A stretch of DNA of 64,000 nt from Gracilariopsis chorda (GCA_003194525.1 NBIV01000168.1:113260-177259); one strand, 5' to 3'. Shown: positions 40,365 to 51,766, counted from the first letter of the stretch. Program-made: numbers and translations. Notes: generated by a model not told the origin, from the sequence alone.

Positions 40365-41844
40365 CGTGATGTATGTAGGTAGCATATATTGCGATTGAGT
40401 GGTTCGCTAGTTTCACTCGACAAGCAGACAGTTCAGCCAAGTTTTTGTGCTCCGTCTCCCTCACTTTGCGGAGCTCTGCGGAGCACTACCATGTAAGGGC
40501 ATATCCTCCCTGTTACCGAAAAAGTTGCCGTCTCAGTTCTTTCACGTTCGCCCCGCAGCTCGTTGCCTAAAACGATGTGGTTTTCAGGTTCAAAAATTGA
40601 GGCATTATCATGCAAGACGAGATGCATACACAGGGACCGCTACAATACAGAATCCACACGTGACACTTATTACCATAGGTTCCCGTGTGTGGAAACGTGG
40701 CGTAAGCCTATTAGGGACTGAAGAGTTATTGAACCTTCTGTTAAAGTCCGAACAAGATTGAAATGAACTCAGGGGTATCTATCTGGGCCCTGAGCGTGTG
40801 CTCACGGGTCCGCAAGATGCCCTTCCCAAGTACTCGCAGTTTCTGGGTTTATTCTGCGATACACGAGCTTTTGGTGTTCTTAGTTTGAGTGTCTTTTTGC
40901 AATGATAGTGTTGCCTTTATTCGACGAGATTAGCATGACGTGACCCCGTTACTCCAAGATGATTCTTCAGGGAACAGTCGACATTGCGTTTTTGACACGA
41001 AGCGCTGACCCTTGTTGATGACAATGTGTTTCACACGCACAGCAAAGCTCTTGTTTTGTATGAATATATGCTTCTGTGTTAACGGGCGTATGTTGCTAAC
41101 TTCGAAAGCGTAGTAGGAAGGCTTATCAGAGATCCTTTCCTTAAATATTCTAACATCCTAGACCCCCATTTCTTTACTATCGCTGTAACTACAAGCCCTT
41201 GTCGTTCCCTTGTAGACGGAAAGACATATGTCGGGAATTGGAGCATCTCCCAGACCTCATGAAGAACTGATCAACGCTCTGCCTGCTCTCTGGCGGTTTG
41301 TTTTGTTTTGCGCAAGCAACTCTCATTCATGTGGTATACCCTCCTCTTCGCCGATTAGTTTCGGAGATTGCACAATGCTTTTGTCATCGTACCTCCAAAC
41401 GAGATCAACAACTTGTAGTGTCTGGCCAATACTAGGCACAAAACACTTCGATCTCTTCCTATAGAACCCTCGATCCGTACCCTGCAAGGACGTGCGATCT
41501 CCCGCTTCTCTTCGTACAGGAAGATGCGAGTGCATGGTTTGCTCTGTGCCTCATTCGCAACCGGGACTCTGTAGGTCGCTCCGACGTCCCCTTCACTTGG
41601 ATTGGGACGAACCCTAGTAGAGAGATATACCAACCCTACTCCACCCAGGAGAAGCACACACATACCACTTCAAGGAGATAGCTTTTTCCGACTCCCCCAT
41701 TGCTAGAAACTTGGAAGCTAATAAGTGACACGTATATCAGTATATACTACTTCTCTTCCTACTTTTAGTAAATCTCTTCCAGGGGCAGTACGTAGAAAAC
41801 TTTAATGTGGACGACTTATGTAGCAGTACAAATCTCCCTGTGCG
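40365..41844. other. Intergenic, no gene recognised
   Basis: A plus-strand frame of 104 codons (40447-40761) and several shorter ones show no family resemblance. Downstream of the NDUFS1 gene the sequence is unremarkable. Confidence 0.4.
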
Positions 41845-43419
41845 TTACGCAAAATTGCTCTTGTCCCTCACACGCGTACACTTCGCCATTGTCTTCGAGC
41901 TTCTTGTGATGGGATCCGTCATGTAAAAGTTGTCCACCGGGGCTTGGAAGGGAGCATTGCTTGCCTGCAAACCTCCCGCCGGCAAAACACTATCAGTCCC
42001 CAGCACCCGGTCAGCCTTTCGCACGTAGTTCGTTTCCAGTAGATGTGGTGCCAAAACCTCTAGCCCAGGAGACTGGAGTGCTGTCCGAACACTTTCCAGC
42101 TCTTCTTCAGCTCCAAGCAAATCTCGAAGCACTTGCGCATCGTCTTTCGCCAGACCGGGCGGAAAGAATGCAAGCTTTGACTTCTGAACTCTGCCTTCAG
42201 TGTTCACGTATGTAGAATCCTTCTCCGTGTATGCCGCACCCGGCAGAACGAGGTTCGCAATGCTAGCGCCTCGATCTCCGTGGTGTCCCTGATATACAAC
42301 AAAACAGTCGTTCGGTACGTCAATGTTGTCGATGTCATCTGCGCCGAGAAGGAACAAGACCTTGGTTGCGGACCACGATCCGGCGTCAAGGGCCCGTAAT
42401 CCAGAATACTTGTCTTCAAAGCCAATGTCCAGATTTCCGACTGTATTGGCACCTTGATGTAAGACACAGAAGGCATCCCAGTCATCCTTGACGCCATCGC
42501 AGTTTCGAACCACATCTTCCGCAAGCTTGAAAATGGTATTGCCGTCTACGCGTTGTAACGCGCGGTTACTTACGATCACAACTGGTCTTTGGGCCGCGGC
42601 AAGCGTGTGAGCAAATGGATGGGAAGCTTGGGCGATTTCGGCCAAGGTGCTTATGTTGTTGCCGAGATGCTGCGCGGGGAATGTGAGATTGACGTTGCAT
42701 CCGACTACGCCAGTAACAAGTCCACCGTAAAGTGAAGCCTTTCGAAGACGGGCATTCAACAGCGGTGCCTCTTTACGCGGATCTGCACCAATTACAAGCG
42801 CCACATCTGCCTGCTCAAGGTCTGGCAGAGGGGTGTTGTGGATGTAAGCATGGCGGAAGTCGGTAGGGATATTGCGTGGTTGCTCCTGAACGTGGATCTG
42901 GCCATTAGGGAACCACCTGTAGAATTGGGACCTCAATTCCAGAGCGGCGTTTGAGTCTACGTAGGGACCGATAACGGCATGGCTCTCAAATCCGTCAGGG
43001 TTGTCCAAATGGTGAGCGATGAGAGCGTTCTTCAAGAAGATGCGCGCACGCTCCCACTGAACCGGGATCAAGTTACCATCTCCGTCGCGCACCATTGGCG
43101 TATTGAGACGTTGTCTCTTCAGTCCATCGTACGAAAAACGCGACTTGTCTGAAATCCACTCCTCATTGACATCCTCGTTCAGGCGGGGCAGCACGCGCAT
43201 GATCTCGGAGCCGCGAGTGTCGATTCGGATATTAGAGCCGACGCCATCAAATATGTCGATGGATTCTGTTGATTTGAGTTCCCAGCTCCTCGTCTTGAAG
43301 GCATAGGGCTTGGAAGTCAACGCACCGACGGCTTGCAGGGGATAACCTTGAGAGGTTTGCGACGACGCGGAGACGAGCGCCTTGCGAATCACATTGAGCG
43401 CTGCGGATCTCTTGGCCAT
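41845..43419 (-). CDS. NDUFS1: Complex I 75-kDa subunit, stand-alone C-terminal (molybdopterin-oxidoreductase-like) half
   Basis: 524 residues matching NDUFS1/Nad11 from the point after its iron-sulfur region. ALTSKPYAFKTRSWELKSTES begins the homology, followed by SNIRIDTRGSEIMRVLPRLNEDVNEEWISDKSRFSYDGL in pieces, GPYVDSNAALELRSQFYRW, ALVIGADPRKEAPLLNARLRK and LVLPGAAYTEKDSTYVNTEGR. The protein starts with its own basic presequence (MAKRSAALNVIRKALVSASS), so 43419 is the likely start although the frame is open to 43728. The N-terminal part that holds one 2Fe-2S and two 4Fe-4S clusters (about 230 residues in the family) is absent, and no Cys-rich frame was found upstream as far as 45388. The subunit is therefore probably made from two nuclear genes, both products imported into mitochondria. 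Confidence 0.88.
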   Translation of the reverse strand: MAKRSAALNVIRKALVSASSQTSQGYPLQAVGALTSKPYAFKTRSWELKSTESIDIFDGVGSNIRIDTRGSEIMRVLPRLNEDVNEEWISDKSRFSYDGLKRQRLNTPMVRDGDGNLIPVQWERARIFLKNALIAHHLDNPDGFESHAVIGPYVDSNAALELRSQFYRWFPNGQIHVQEQPRNIPTDFRHAYIHNTPLPDLEQADVALVIGADPRKEAPLLNARLRKASLYGGLVTGVVGCNVNLTFPAQHLGNNISTLAEIAQASHPFAHTLAAAQRPVVIVSNRALQRVDGNTIFKLAEDVVRNCDGVKDDWDAFCVLHQGANTVGNLDIGFEDKYSGLRALDAGSWSATKVLFLLGADDIDNIDVPNDCFVVYQGHHGDRGASIANLVLPGAAYTEKDSTYVNTEGRVQKSKLAFFPPGLAKDDAQVLRDLLGAEEELESVRTALQSPGLEVLAPHLLETNYVRKADRVLGTDSVLPAGGLQASNAPFQAPVDNFYMTDPITRSSKTMAKCTRVRDKSNFA

Positions 43420-45388
43420 TCTGGCGCGCGCAATCAAGGGAGAGAGGACGAGATGAGATGGGGGTGGGGGTGAGTGGAAACGAAGTCCAACGTGGGCTGT
43501 TGGTGCATTGCCCAACACGGCACCAAATCGATGCGCAGGAGCGATCGAGCTTGAGGGTGTGTCTTCGATGCGCCTCTTCTCCGCGCAGCGCATTTTAGTT
43601 TTGCACTTTTTGTTCCTTTTCCCATTTATTTTGCAATTCTCTCCTCGAGACAGCGCCAAGTTGGCAAACTCGCGAGGCCACCCACAAACGCTATAAAACC
43701 GGCCACCGCTCCAACTGCCCCAGGTCAAAGATCTCCCTCAGGGTGGAGGCCCCGCCTGCCTTCGTGAAGCAGGCGACACCCAAGGGTACCAGGGATAGGC
43801 CCCTGCTACCCTTGGTGGGGCATCGGGCCGACACCACCAAAACAGGATTGTCTCGCCAAGTCTGTGCTACTCAGCGCGGATCCGCAAGGACTTCCTTCTT
43901 GGGTGGCGCAAACTTGCCAGCCCGATCCTCGCAGGGTATACCCTTTCTGACCGTTCGCCAGGACTAAGTTCCCTTCTCTGTGTTTCTGCTGTCCCCGAAG
44001 GTGTAGCCAAACGGTTCCACCATATGGTTGTTCATCTCAACACACGGCATGCTTTACCAAGTTCTGCAAGGAACCGGAGAAGCTGAAGGATTTCTGTGGC
44101 CGTTGGAGAGGGCTGGCTGGACTTTGATGCGTTTTCAAAAGAATGGAATCAGGCGCAGAACTCGATCTGTAAACAGCAATGTGTTCATTCGAGAAGAACT
44201 GGAGTGACCTCGCAGATACGGCGATAGATATGAAGCTTGGCGCAAGTACGGCTCAAACAGGAAGCAGTATTCCCGCCGTCGAAAACTCGTACCGGACCTG
44301 GTTTCAGATAGCCGGGCGACAAGCATGGTATACGAAGCAATGCGCACTGGATGCGAGGCTTTTGGTCAGACATCCCAAAAAATTGCGCCTCGACCGTGGG
44401 TTGAACCATCAGTTGGAACCCTCGACGAAGCAGGAGGTGCAAACTATTTGAGGGCGGCAGCGAACTGCTCTGTACATGTCATGGCAGAGAGTCGTAACGG
44501 AGTCATAGAAAATTCACACAGATTGGATTCTGTTACTGGGTTCGTTGACCCATGTGAAAGTAGGAAGATGCGCAAGCTTGGTTCCTTCGTCACTGACATT
44601 GTCCCATTCTGGGGTTGACATACCTAGGTCCGGATCAGGAATGCATGGCCATCGTGGTCAGGAGTACATGTTGTGCGTTCCCAGACAATCTAAAGAGACC
44701 GTTCATTGGGTATCGCCACAGCAAGTAACTGCTGAGGGACATAGCTTCCGCATGCGAACGTGATAAGGATCTGGAATGCACGTTATGGATTAAGCGGAAA
44801 CGGAAATACAACCGCTTATAGTTTGGAAACGGACTGGTCTGTGCTTGGGACTCAATCAGATAGGACGTTTTTGAAACCCCAACCAGGGCAAGTGAAGTAG
44901 ATGGAAGAGTCGAAGACGTCTGATAGAACCGAATTTCTTGCTATAGTGGAACAAGAATCAAGTGTGCTATCCACAGCACTGGAAGAGCCGTGTAAACTGT
45001 GTAATATCGCATAGAACTGCTGGATTGTATTCCTCTTAAGGGAGTACGAAAAGGAATGTCTTCTGTTTCGATTGGCCACACTTCTTTTGTGTGTGGGACA
45101 CAGAGGGAGTAGGACGATCGGAACCCTCTGCACTGCCCCGGTCGGACGCTTTTCAGAGAAGGAGGCATTCATTCCAGCTGCAATTCATAGCTACGTTCTG
45201 AAGTTTGACAACTACTAGCAATACCCATTCTAACCCTCGTAGTTCTGTTTGAACTGTTCCTAGAAATCACCTGAACGCCTAGTGTATGCGCGCTTGTTCG
45301 ACCACTCATGTTCACGATGTCTTCCACTTTGAGGGATGAACAAAACGTCGTGCTTTCTTCCGGACCCTCTCTCGCTTGGATTGAAGGT
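43420..45388. other. Upstream region of NDUFS1 with TATA box and two hairpins on the plus strand
   Basis: No protein gene recognised. A TATAAAA box (43692-43698, plus strand) precedes two adjacent hairpins: GCCTGC...GCAGGC at 43754-43774, and a longer one at 43777-43818 (CCAAGGGTA...TACCCTTGG with an inner CAGGG/CCCTG stem). This could be a structured RNA gene, but I cannot assign a family and there is no T-run terminator nearby. The remainder holds only short frames. Confidence 0.35.
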
Positions 45389-47308
45389 TCACCGTTTCTG
45401 AAGCTTCTTGACCAAGCTTTTGGCATAATCTAGGTCAAGATCCACAGCCTTCTCTTTCGCCTTCGCTGAGAGACGGCGATCTCTTCCCTTCTTTAATTCC
45501 TTCTCCCATAAACTTAGCCTCATATCCAGCACGCAATTATCAACGCGAAGGGCTTGACAAAGCGTTCTAAGAATACTCCTCTCACGGTCTGATATCTCGT
45601 GATTAGCGGTTGTTACTTTGACTGCCGCTGCTAAAATCAGCTCCTTTTCTGTGTCATTGAGAGAATGAGCTTCAGCACTCACCAGTTCATACATGCTATC
45701 AAGCGCTTTTTCTGCAACATCATGCTCCAATTCAGCAAGGATACCCTCGAGACGGCCTCGAGGCAGGTGCGTACACATAACGGATTCGTATGAACTCGTG
45801 AGCATTTTGATCACGGAACTATCCAGCTTTCCGTCTATCAAACCAACCCGTACGCAAATGTTTAACAAAAGCCGATCAAAGTTGCGGGCGTGTTCACCTC
45901 CTGCTTTCAAAGCCCAGCGAAGCCTTGCTATGTCCCTCTGTCGCGAGAAGTCGCAGCTATAGCGCGGGTCGAGTCTGCAGCCCGTTGATAGTGAAGATAG
46001 GCTGTCATAGGAGTGGAAGGTAAAATGGCTCATTAACCTTTTTGCGAACAAGGATCCACGTACCGAATTCCCATGCTTGTCAATACGTGGGGAGAAAATG
46101 GCGAACCCTCCTACATTCGGCAACACCAGAAAGACAATTCCACTTACGCCGGATTTTGACGGAACACCAGTGTGGAAAAAGAACTCACCTGAATTATCGT
46201 AGAAACCACAGAAGCTCAGTACAGAGAGAGTTTTCTTCACGACATCCACACTGAAGATTTGTTCACCCGTAATAGGATTCTTCCCGCCGTTTGCAAGCGT
46301 TGAAGCAACAACGGCCATTGTAGCAGTGTTTGAAGTTAGGGAACATGAACGAAGGTAGAAATCAATCATTGTTTGTGTCGAAACGTTCGGGGGCAACCCT
46401 TTCTGAGCTTTCATAATATGTGCGATTCCAATGTTTGTATCAGCCGTATCACGCTCGGACAAAAATGTGTCTCTGCAGAAGCCAACATCCCCGACAATAC
46501 CATTTGCAGAAAGGGTTCTCCACAGAGGCAAGAGAATTTCGTCACATAGTTCTTTCGCGTATGCACCGTCTTCCTTATTCGGAAAGTCGTTCTCAAGAAT
46601 GTGCGGGTACTCAGCAGCTAGCAACGCTGCAGTCATTAACGCACCGCTGTTTACCATTGGATTGAAAGGTCGCTTATCTTCCATGAGCTTTGTATCATTG
46701 AATGGGCGACCACTCGGTTCGATGCCGCACCATTCTAGGACCTTATCAGTTCCCATTTTTTGCAGAGCAAGAGCAAACATGATGGGTTTGCAAGTACTTT
46801 GTATGCTGAATGACTGCCGGGACTGACCTGATTCGTAGAACTGGCCATCCGTGGAACAAAACGCAACCGCAAATACATCTGAAGGAGCGTTTTTCAGAGT
46901 CGGAATGTAGTCAGCATTCTGTCCAGAAGTTTCAGGTTCCACGGAATCCTTCAAGTAGTCCAGGTGTGTTGAGAAAGATTGAAAATCTCTTATCACCATC
47001 TCTTTGGTTGCAATACGATGAAGGAGTGTAACATTGTCAGATATAGCTTGGAAGAATTCACGCTTGGTGAGCTTTCTGTCGTGGTCCATTGCGTCCAAAG
47101 CGAGCAGCACATTTTTCAGTCTTGGATCCGAGGCACATATAATTCCACATTCTTCGACGGCGTCTCTTACATTCTTAACTGTGACGCCCAGTTCTGAACC
47201 TCCAAACCCTTCCAGAATATCTGCATCACTACACTCCAGACTCAAGGGACTCGTTATGCTAGAAAGACTCATATTGGTGTGGTTGTAGCAGAAAAGTTGA
47301 CAGTGCAA
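45389..47308 (-). CDS. Glutaminase with TerB-like C-terminal extension
   Basis: Hydrolyses glutamine to glutamate and ammonia; serine beta-lactamase-like fold. 639 residues (start 47308; Met at 47272 is an alternative). The N-terminal helical EF-hand-like module of animal/protist glutaminases is at about 45-110 (DPRLKNVLLALDAMDHDRKL, VIRDFQSF). The catalytic domain has S171-x-x-K174 (SIQSTCKPIMFALAL), RPFNPMVNSGALM, SNTATMAVVASTLANGGKNP and KSGVSGIVFLVLPNVGG. Instead of the ankyrin repeats of animal kidney-type enzymes, the last 200 residues are helical and end in a TerB/DjlA-like pattern (EKELILAAAVKVTTANHEISDRERSILRTL) and a Lys-rich tail. No mitochondrial presequence is evident, so the location is uncertain. 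Confidence 0.86.
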   Translation of the reverse strand: MHCQLFCYNHTNMSLSSITSPLSLECSDADILEGFGGSELGVTVKNVRDAVEECGIICASDPRLKNVLLALDAMDHDRKLTKREFFQAISDNVTLLHRIATKEMVIRDFQSFSTHLDYLKDSVEPETSGQNADYIPTLKNAPSDVFAVAFCSTDGQFYESGQSRQSFSIQSTCKPIMFALALQKMGTDKVLEWCGIEPSGRPFNDTKLMEDKRPFNPMVNSGALMTAALLAAEYPHILENDFPNKEDGAYAKELCDEILLPLWRTLSANGIVGDVGFCRDTFLSERDTADTNIGIAHIMKAQKGLPPNVSTQTMIDFYLRSCSLTSNTATMAVVASTLANGGKNPITGEQIFSVDVVKKTLSVLSFCGFYDNSGEFFFHTGVPSKSGVSGIVFLVLPNVGGFAIFSPRIDKHGNSVRGSLFAKRLMSHFTFHSYDSLSSLSTGCRLDPRYSCDFSRQRDIARLRWALKAGGEHARNFDRLLLNICVRVGLIDGKLDSSVIKMLTSSYESVMCTHLPRGRLEGILAELEHDVAEKALDSMYELVSAEAHSLNDTEKELILAAAVKVTTANHEISDRERSILRTLCQALRVDNCVLDMRLSLWEKELKKGRDRRLSAKAKEKAVDLDLDYAKSLVKKLQKR

Positions 47309-49594
47309 CTTGGGTTTGAGATAGTCTGATCAGGGGACGTTACGGGCCGACTCGGCTTGCAAGGAGTTCGTATGCTCTGGGGTATAGAGTAAGGTGGCAT
47401 GGATGCAGTTGTTTGTTTTGTTGTGTGGCAACATCTAGGAACAGTGTTCGGACAAGTCCACCGCCCGTATAGCGGTGCTTTTGCTGTTGCAGTGTTGTTA
47501 TTCTGCTGCTGTCCTTTCATTCTTGTTGGTAGCGGATGTTATGTGCAGGACTGGCGGAATCGGACAACACTCATTGCAAGTATCAGCCAAAGTTGTAAAC
47601 CTTTAACCCTTTACCAGTTGCTGGGTCAGGCAGTATCGATATCGAAAGGACACTTCCAGTGCAAGCAGGTCATTGCTTCCCAACGCTCTATTCCATCTTC
47701 AGCGCACTTGTCCTCGCATTTTGTAAACCAATTGAAATTGCTTTGTAGTTTATAATTGTTTTGTGGCCCTTTGAGAATAAACGGTTAGCAATCGTACCTT
47801 CGCTGGCTCTAGGGCACATGATGTTGCACTTCCGCCCGCCGAGGTGTGCCGACCCTCCGAAAAGGGTACAAGATACAGCGGATAATGAAGCCAAATGGAG
47901 ACGTGATGGGGTCTATTACAGTTGGAAACTTAGCCTTTGATACCGTTGCCTCGGAATGAAAGGCACTGCCTGGAAACACCGACCAACCAACCTTCGCTGG
48001 TCACATCAGTAAACTTCAATGCAAGCAAACCTCGCTTCATCCCTGATAAACCAGGTGTTGTTCAACCAACACAGGGAGTGCAAGCATCATGTTGAATACT
48101 TTTGTGGGAGGGAATCGATTACCCAAGGGTAACGAGGGCTACTCGGTACGACTGTGAGGGTTAGGATTCATCACATGGTCTTCCCGTCCACCAATGAGCT
48201 CGAGGGTTTTCGTGTGTCCAAGAAGGGGCTCATTTGATGCAAAGATTCGCGCACACCTCACTCTCCTGCAATACCGCCAGTTCGATTCGCAAAACTTGTA
48301 CGTTTTGACTAGTCGCTTGCAAGTGCGCCTTTTGGCAAGCCAATCACGATGATTTGCGAGCGCTCTCTTCTGTGGCGGATATGTATCGAAGGTACAAATG
48401 GTTACCAACGGTAGTTTAGAGCTAGCAAGTCATCCGCACTGGACATGTGGCCGAGTCCTTCAGGCCCCTGGCTCCCATGTTCTGCAGTACAGTATCTACC
48501 TTCGCGCACAGCGTGGGATATTTTCATTACGTCATTTCTGCAACTCCTTAGTGCTCTGCGCTCTGCGCTCTGCTCCAGCTCACCTTGACAAGCAAAGCCT
48601 GGCGAGCCGAGTAGACGCACTTCCTTCCCGTTGAACACGGCAGAACAAGCGTCTACCGTTGTACAGTACCGTTGTACCTTGCGCACAGTGAGCTTCACAT
48701 TTGTGAACCTTCTCGCGTGAGGATAGCAATATTCTTTTTGCATGCTCACTCTTTGACCAGCCCCGCGCATGAGAGAAACTGTTTAAGATGATCCTTTACA
48801 CCAATGAAACGCGTTGTTGCACCGTTGGTAACCAGTTGCCCCCTTTAAAACCTGAACGATAACGCTTTTGCCCGTTTGCCCTTTTTCTGTAACCCGCATG
48901 TTTTTCCGTCCGTGTGAGCATCCTTCACAGCCGGAATGGCAACGACTTCAGTCACAGGCCCACCAACATTTGTGGTTACTCCTGCACCCTCAACTTCTGT
49001 GCTGCTTAACCTTCTCGCTGGATGCCTGTGGGGGCTTTCCGCAATGTGCTGACGTATTTAATGGGTAAACCTTAATCGTGACGGCGCCCAACACCTCAAC
49101 CCTTCAGTGGCGTTCAGGATTAACCCTTTCAAACATCTCTCGCATTTGGAACAGCCTCTTGTGTATATTTTGTACGTGTATTCTTTATTTTCTGTTAATT
49201 TCTGTTAAGACACGGTGACGTTAGGTCATCTGGTTGCGTGCGAGCAACAGGATGCATGCAGGAGTCGCCTGTAATGATTTGGGCAGCTCCGTACGCCATC
49301 TATGACAATCATACAGTCGTAGCAGCACATCGATAACGGCAGCAGGACCCTACCATACGTTTGCTGGCAACAAAACTAATTTGCTGAGCTCGTGGCCAAG
49401 GCTTATTCCAACAGGGCGTGTTTTTGCCAACTACATCCTTCGACGGTGTGTAGGTGAGGCTCACAATGCCTCATGCCCTTGATAAGCCGCCATCTTCTGA
49501 TACAAACTTCCTCGTCGTCACCCTTCGCACCTAAAGTTTCGCTATAGCGATCCCCTCTTCTTAATCATCTCGCCGCTCCGAAGCCTCACACGCC
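47309..49594. other. Intergenic, no gene recognised
   Basis: A plus-strand frame of 118 codons (47399-47755) has a hydrophobic stretch (AFAVAVLLFCCCPFILVG) and could be a small membrane protein, but nothing else supports it. A short CTCTGCG tandem lies near 48555. The right end is the upstream region of the proline-rich gene. Confidence 0.4.
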
Positions 49595-51766
49595 ATGAAG
49601 ACCAAACACATGGAGTTCCTCGTGCAGAAAGTGCAGCACAAGGCCCAAGCGAAGGCTTCCGAAATGCTAAAGAAGCTTTCGATAGATGACGGCACCGCAG
49701 AGCAACAACCTGGTCCGCCTGCAAACTTGCCGTACTCGCCCCCCACGTACTACGAACAACCTCCACCCAATGCCACTAACAATATGCCGTACCCGCCCTC
49801 TCCCTACAACGCTGCTCCGAACGCCAGCGCGTTGCACCCACATTTTACACAACAAAACGCCGATCCGTCCGCCAGTGCAACGCATGTAAGGCCTCCGTCT
49901 CACCTTGCCGGTCCACCCCCTGGCACACCGGGCACACCGTATGGCCTATACTACAGTCCGTCATCCCAAGAGCAGCCTCCACAAGGGGACTCGCTTTATC
50001 CACAGCCGTCGCATTATGAGAGCCAGCCTCCACCCTCACCCTCACCTTACCCATCACACCACCCATCCGTGACCGCTACGGATCCTCCCTCGGCACCATA
50101 CGCAACGGCACATCCCACTCGTCCCACTCCAAAGCTAAACAAGCTTCCACCAGCAGCATATCATTCCCCTCCGCACACAAAAGCCTCGTCAACAACTGTC
50201 TCCGAAGAATATGCATCGCCACGCCCCCACCACTCCCCACATCCACAGCATCCGCTACCGTATAGTCCATCACCCAATCCGGCTCCCAATAAGCCATCCA
50301 CAAGCCACAATTCTGCTAGCGGCAGTTGTAATCCTTGGCCATCTCAGGAACACTATCCGCAGCCGACTTCAGATCAACTCCCTAATGTGTACTATCCGCA
50401 ACCGCCAAGTCATCAACCGACCACCGTCATTCCTCCAAAAGACGCTAAGCGGCCAGCACCACAAAAAGTCACTCACAGGCCCACATCTGCCGCCCCTGAC
50501 AAACCTGACGGATATCCAAGTGCACCAGCCTATCCCAGACCTCCGGGCTACGGCGCCCCACATCAACAGGGAAGCCAGTCTTACGCGTGCTCCGCCCACG
50601 ATTCAGCCTCGCATTCTCCATCGGCGCATCCTCACCACCACCACTATCATCATCATCAGCATGTTGAAGTCACTTCGGATGTGTTCATCTGCTCACAATG
50701 TCACTCCGCAGAGAACCCCGTCAATCAAGCTTCTGCTCCCCCTGAATCACCATCTTCATACGTATCCCAAAACTGCCATGTCAGTGGTGTTAACGTTATC
50801 CCCGTGCAAGTCGAGCGACCATCTGAACCTCCAGAACTACTGATGGAGGAATTACTTGATGCGGCGTTCGAAAGGCAGGGATCGGCTCTGAATATTTTGG
50901 GCAGCACTCTCTTAGATGAAGCCCGAAAGGGTCTGTCTCGTGTTATTGACCCAGGAGATGATGCGGACATCCAACTTTTCTCAGTTCAGTTGCGGAGAAT
51001 GGACTTCTCTGCCTGTGAATCAGACTTCAAGCGTGGGGGACGAGACGGTATTCCTTGCTTTGCATTGTCCTACACCCGAAAGGATCGTATGGTTGGTCGG
51101 TTCCCCTTTGAGAAGCTTCAGTGGGACAACTTCCGACGAGCTATGAATCTCCTTGCCAGCTCAGGTATTAGACAGGTCCGAGTTTGGCTGGATCAATGTC
51201 TGTGGCTAAGGGATGCAAACTTAGTTTGCTGGGCACACACTGGGATCGTTCCCTACGTCATCTGGCCGGTTGTTAGCCTTGGACTTAAAATCGATACCGC
51301 CGATCGAACCATAGATTCGTATGAGCGTGTATGGCCTTTTGTAGAAGAAGTTGCAGGATTATTGTCAATGGGCGTTCTCACATTTTGCGAAATGTCCCAG
51401 GGCGGAGAAGCCCTGGAGCACATCGTGCAATACAACCAACGAGTTTGCCTTGAGTTGGAGGTGAGCATTCTGGCTATCTTTCACATTATTTGTGAGGGCG
51501 CCTTGAACGAGCTGGAGTGTAGCTGTCCAGAAGACGTCATGGAGCTCGTTGATATGGCACAGTTCAATATGGAAAACGAGTGCCAAGACGTGATTATTGG
51601 TGGTAACTGGCGAAGTCGCATTGCTCCCGTCCAAAGATGTCCTCAATCAAGACCATTCAGATCATCAGCCAAGAGCAAATATTTGGCCAGCTACTCAGCC
51701 GGAAAGGTGCCCTTGAACCTAGTTGGTTCCGATATTAAGGATCATTTGATACCGAAGTTTTCTTAG
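49595..51766 (+). CDS. Proline/histidine-rich protein with C-terminal globular domain, function unknown
   Basis: 723 residues, single exon. Residues 1-30 are helical and basic (MKTKHMEFLVQKVQHKAQAK). Residues 35-345 are Pro/Ser/Tyr/His-rich and surely disordered, with repeated YPQP, PSHH and PYSPSP words. A His run (HPHHHHYHHHQHVEV) follows at about 350, then a CSQC pair that may bind metal. From about 425 the protein is globular: EELLDAAFERQGSALNILG, GIPCFALSYTRKDRMVGRFP, RQVRVWLDQCLWLRDANLVCW and RVWPFVEEVAGLLS. The order of a SYT box, VWLDQ strand and WPFVEE loosely recalls HET/TIR-like domains, but this is only a visual impression. The ATG at 49595 is the first in frame. Confidence 0.78.
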   Translation: MKTKHMEFLVQKVQHKAQAKASEMLKKLSIDDGTAEQQPGPPANLPYSPPTYYEQPPPNATNNMPYPPSPYNAAPNASALHPHFTQQNADPSASATHVRPPSHLAGPPPGTPGTPYGLYYSPSSQEQPPQGDSLYPQPSHYESQPPPSPSPYPSHHPSVTATDPPSAPYATAHPTRPTPKLNKLPPAAYHSPPHTKASSTTVSEEYASPRPHHSPHPQHPLPYSPSPNPAPNKPSTSHNSASGSCNPWPSQEHYPQPTSDQLPNVYYPQPPSHQPTTVIPPKDAKRPAPQKVTHRPTSAAPDKPDGYPSAPAYPRPPGYGAPHQQGSQSYACSAHDSASHSPSAHPHHHHYHHHQHVEVTSDVFICSQCHSAENPVNQASAPPESPSSYVSQNCHVSGVNVIPVQVERPSEPPELLMEELLDAAFERQGSALNILGSTLLDEARKGLSRVIDPGDDADIQLFSVQLRRMDFSACESDFKRGGRDGIPCFALSYTRKDRMVGRFPFEKLQWDNFRRAMNLLASSGIRQVRVWLDQCLWLRDANLVCWAHTGIVPYVIWPVVSLGLKIDTADRTIDSYERVWPFVEEVAGLLSMGVLTFCEMSQGGEALEHIVQYNQRVCLELEVSILAIFHIICEGALNELECSCPEDVMELVDMAQFNMENECQDVIIGGNWRSRIAPVQRCPQSRPFRSSAKSKYLASYSAGKVPLNLVGSDIKDHLIPKFS

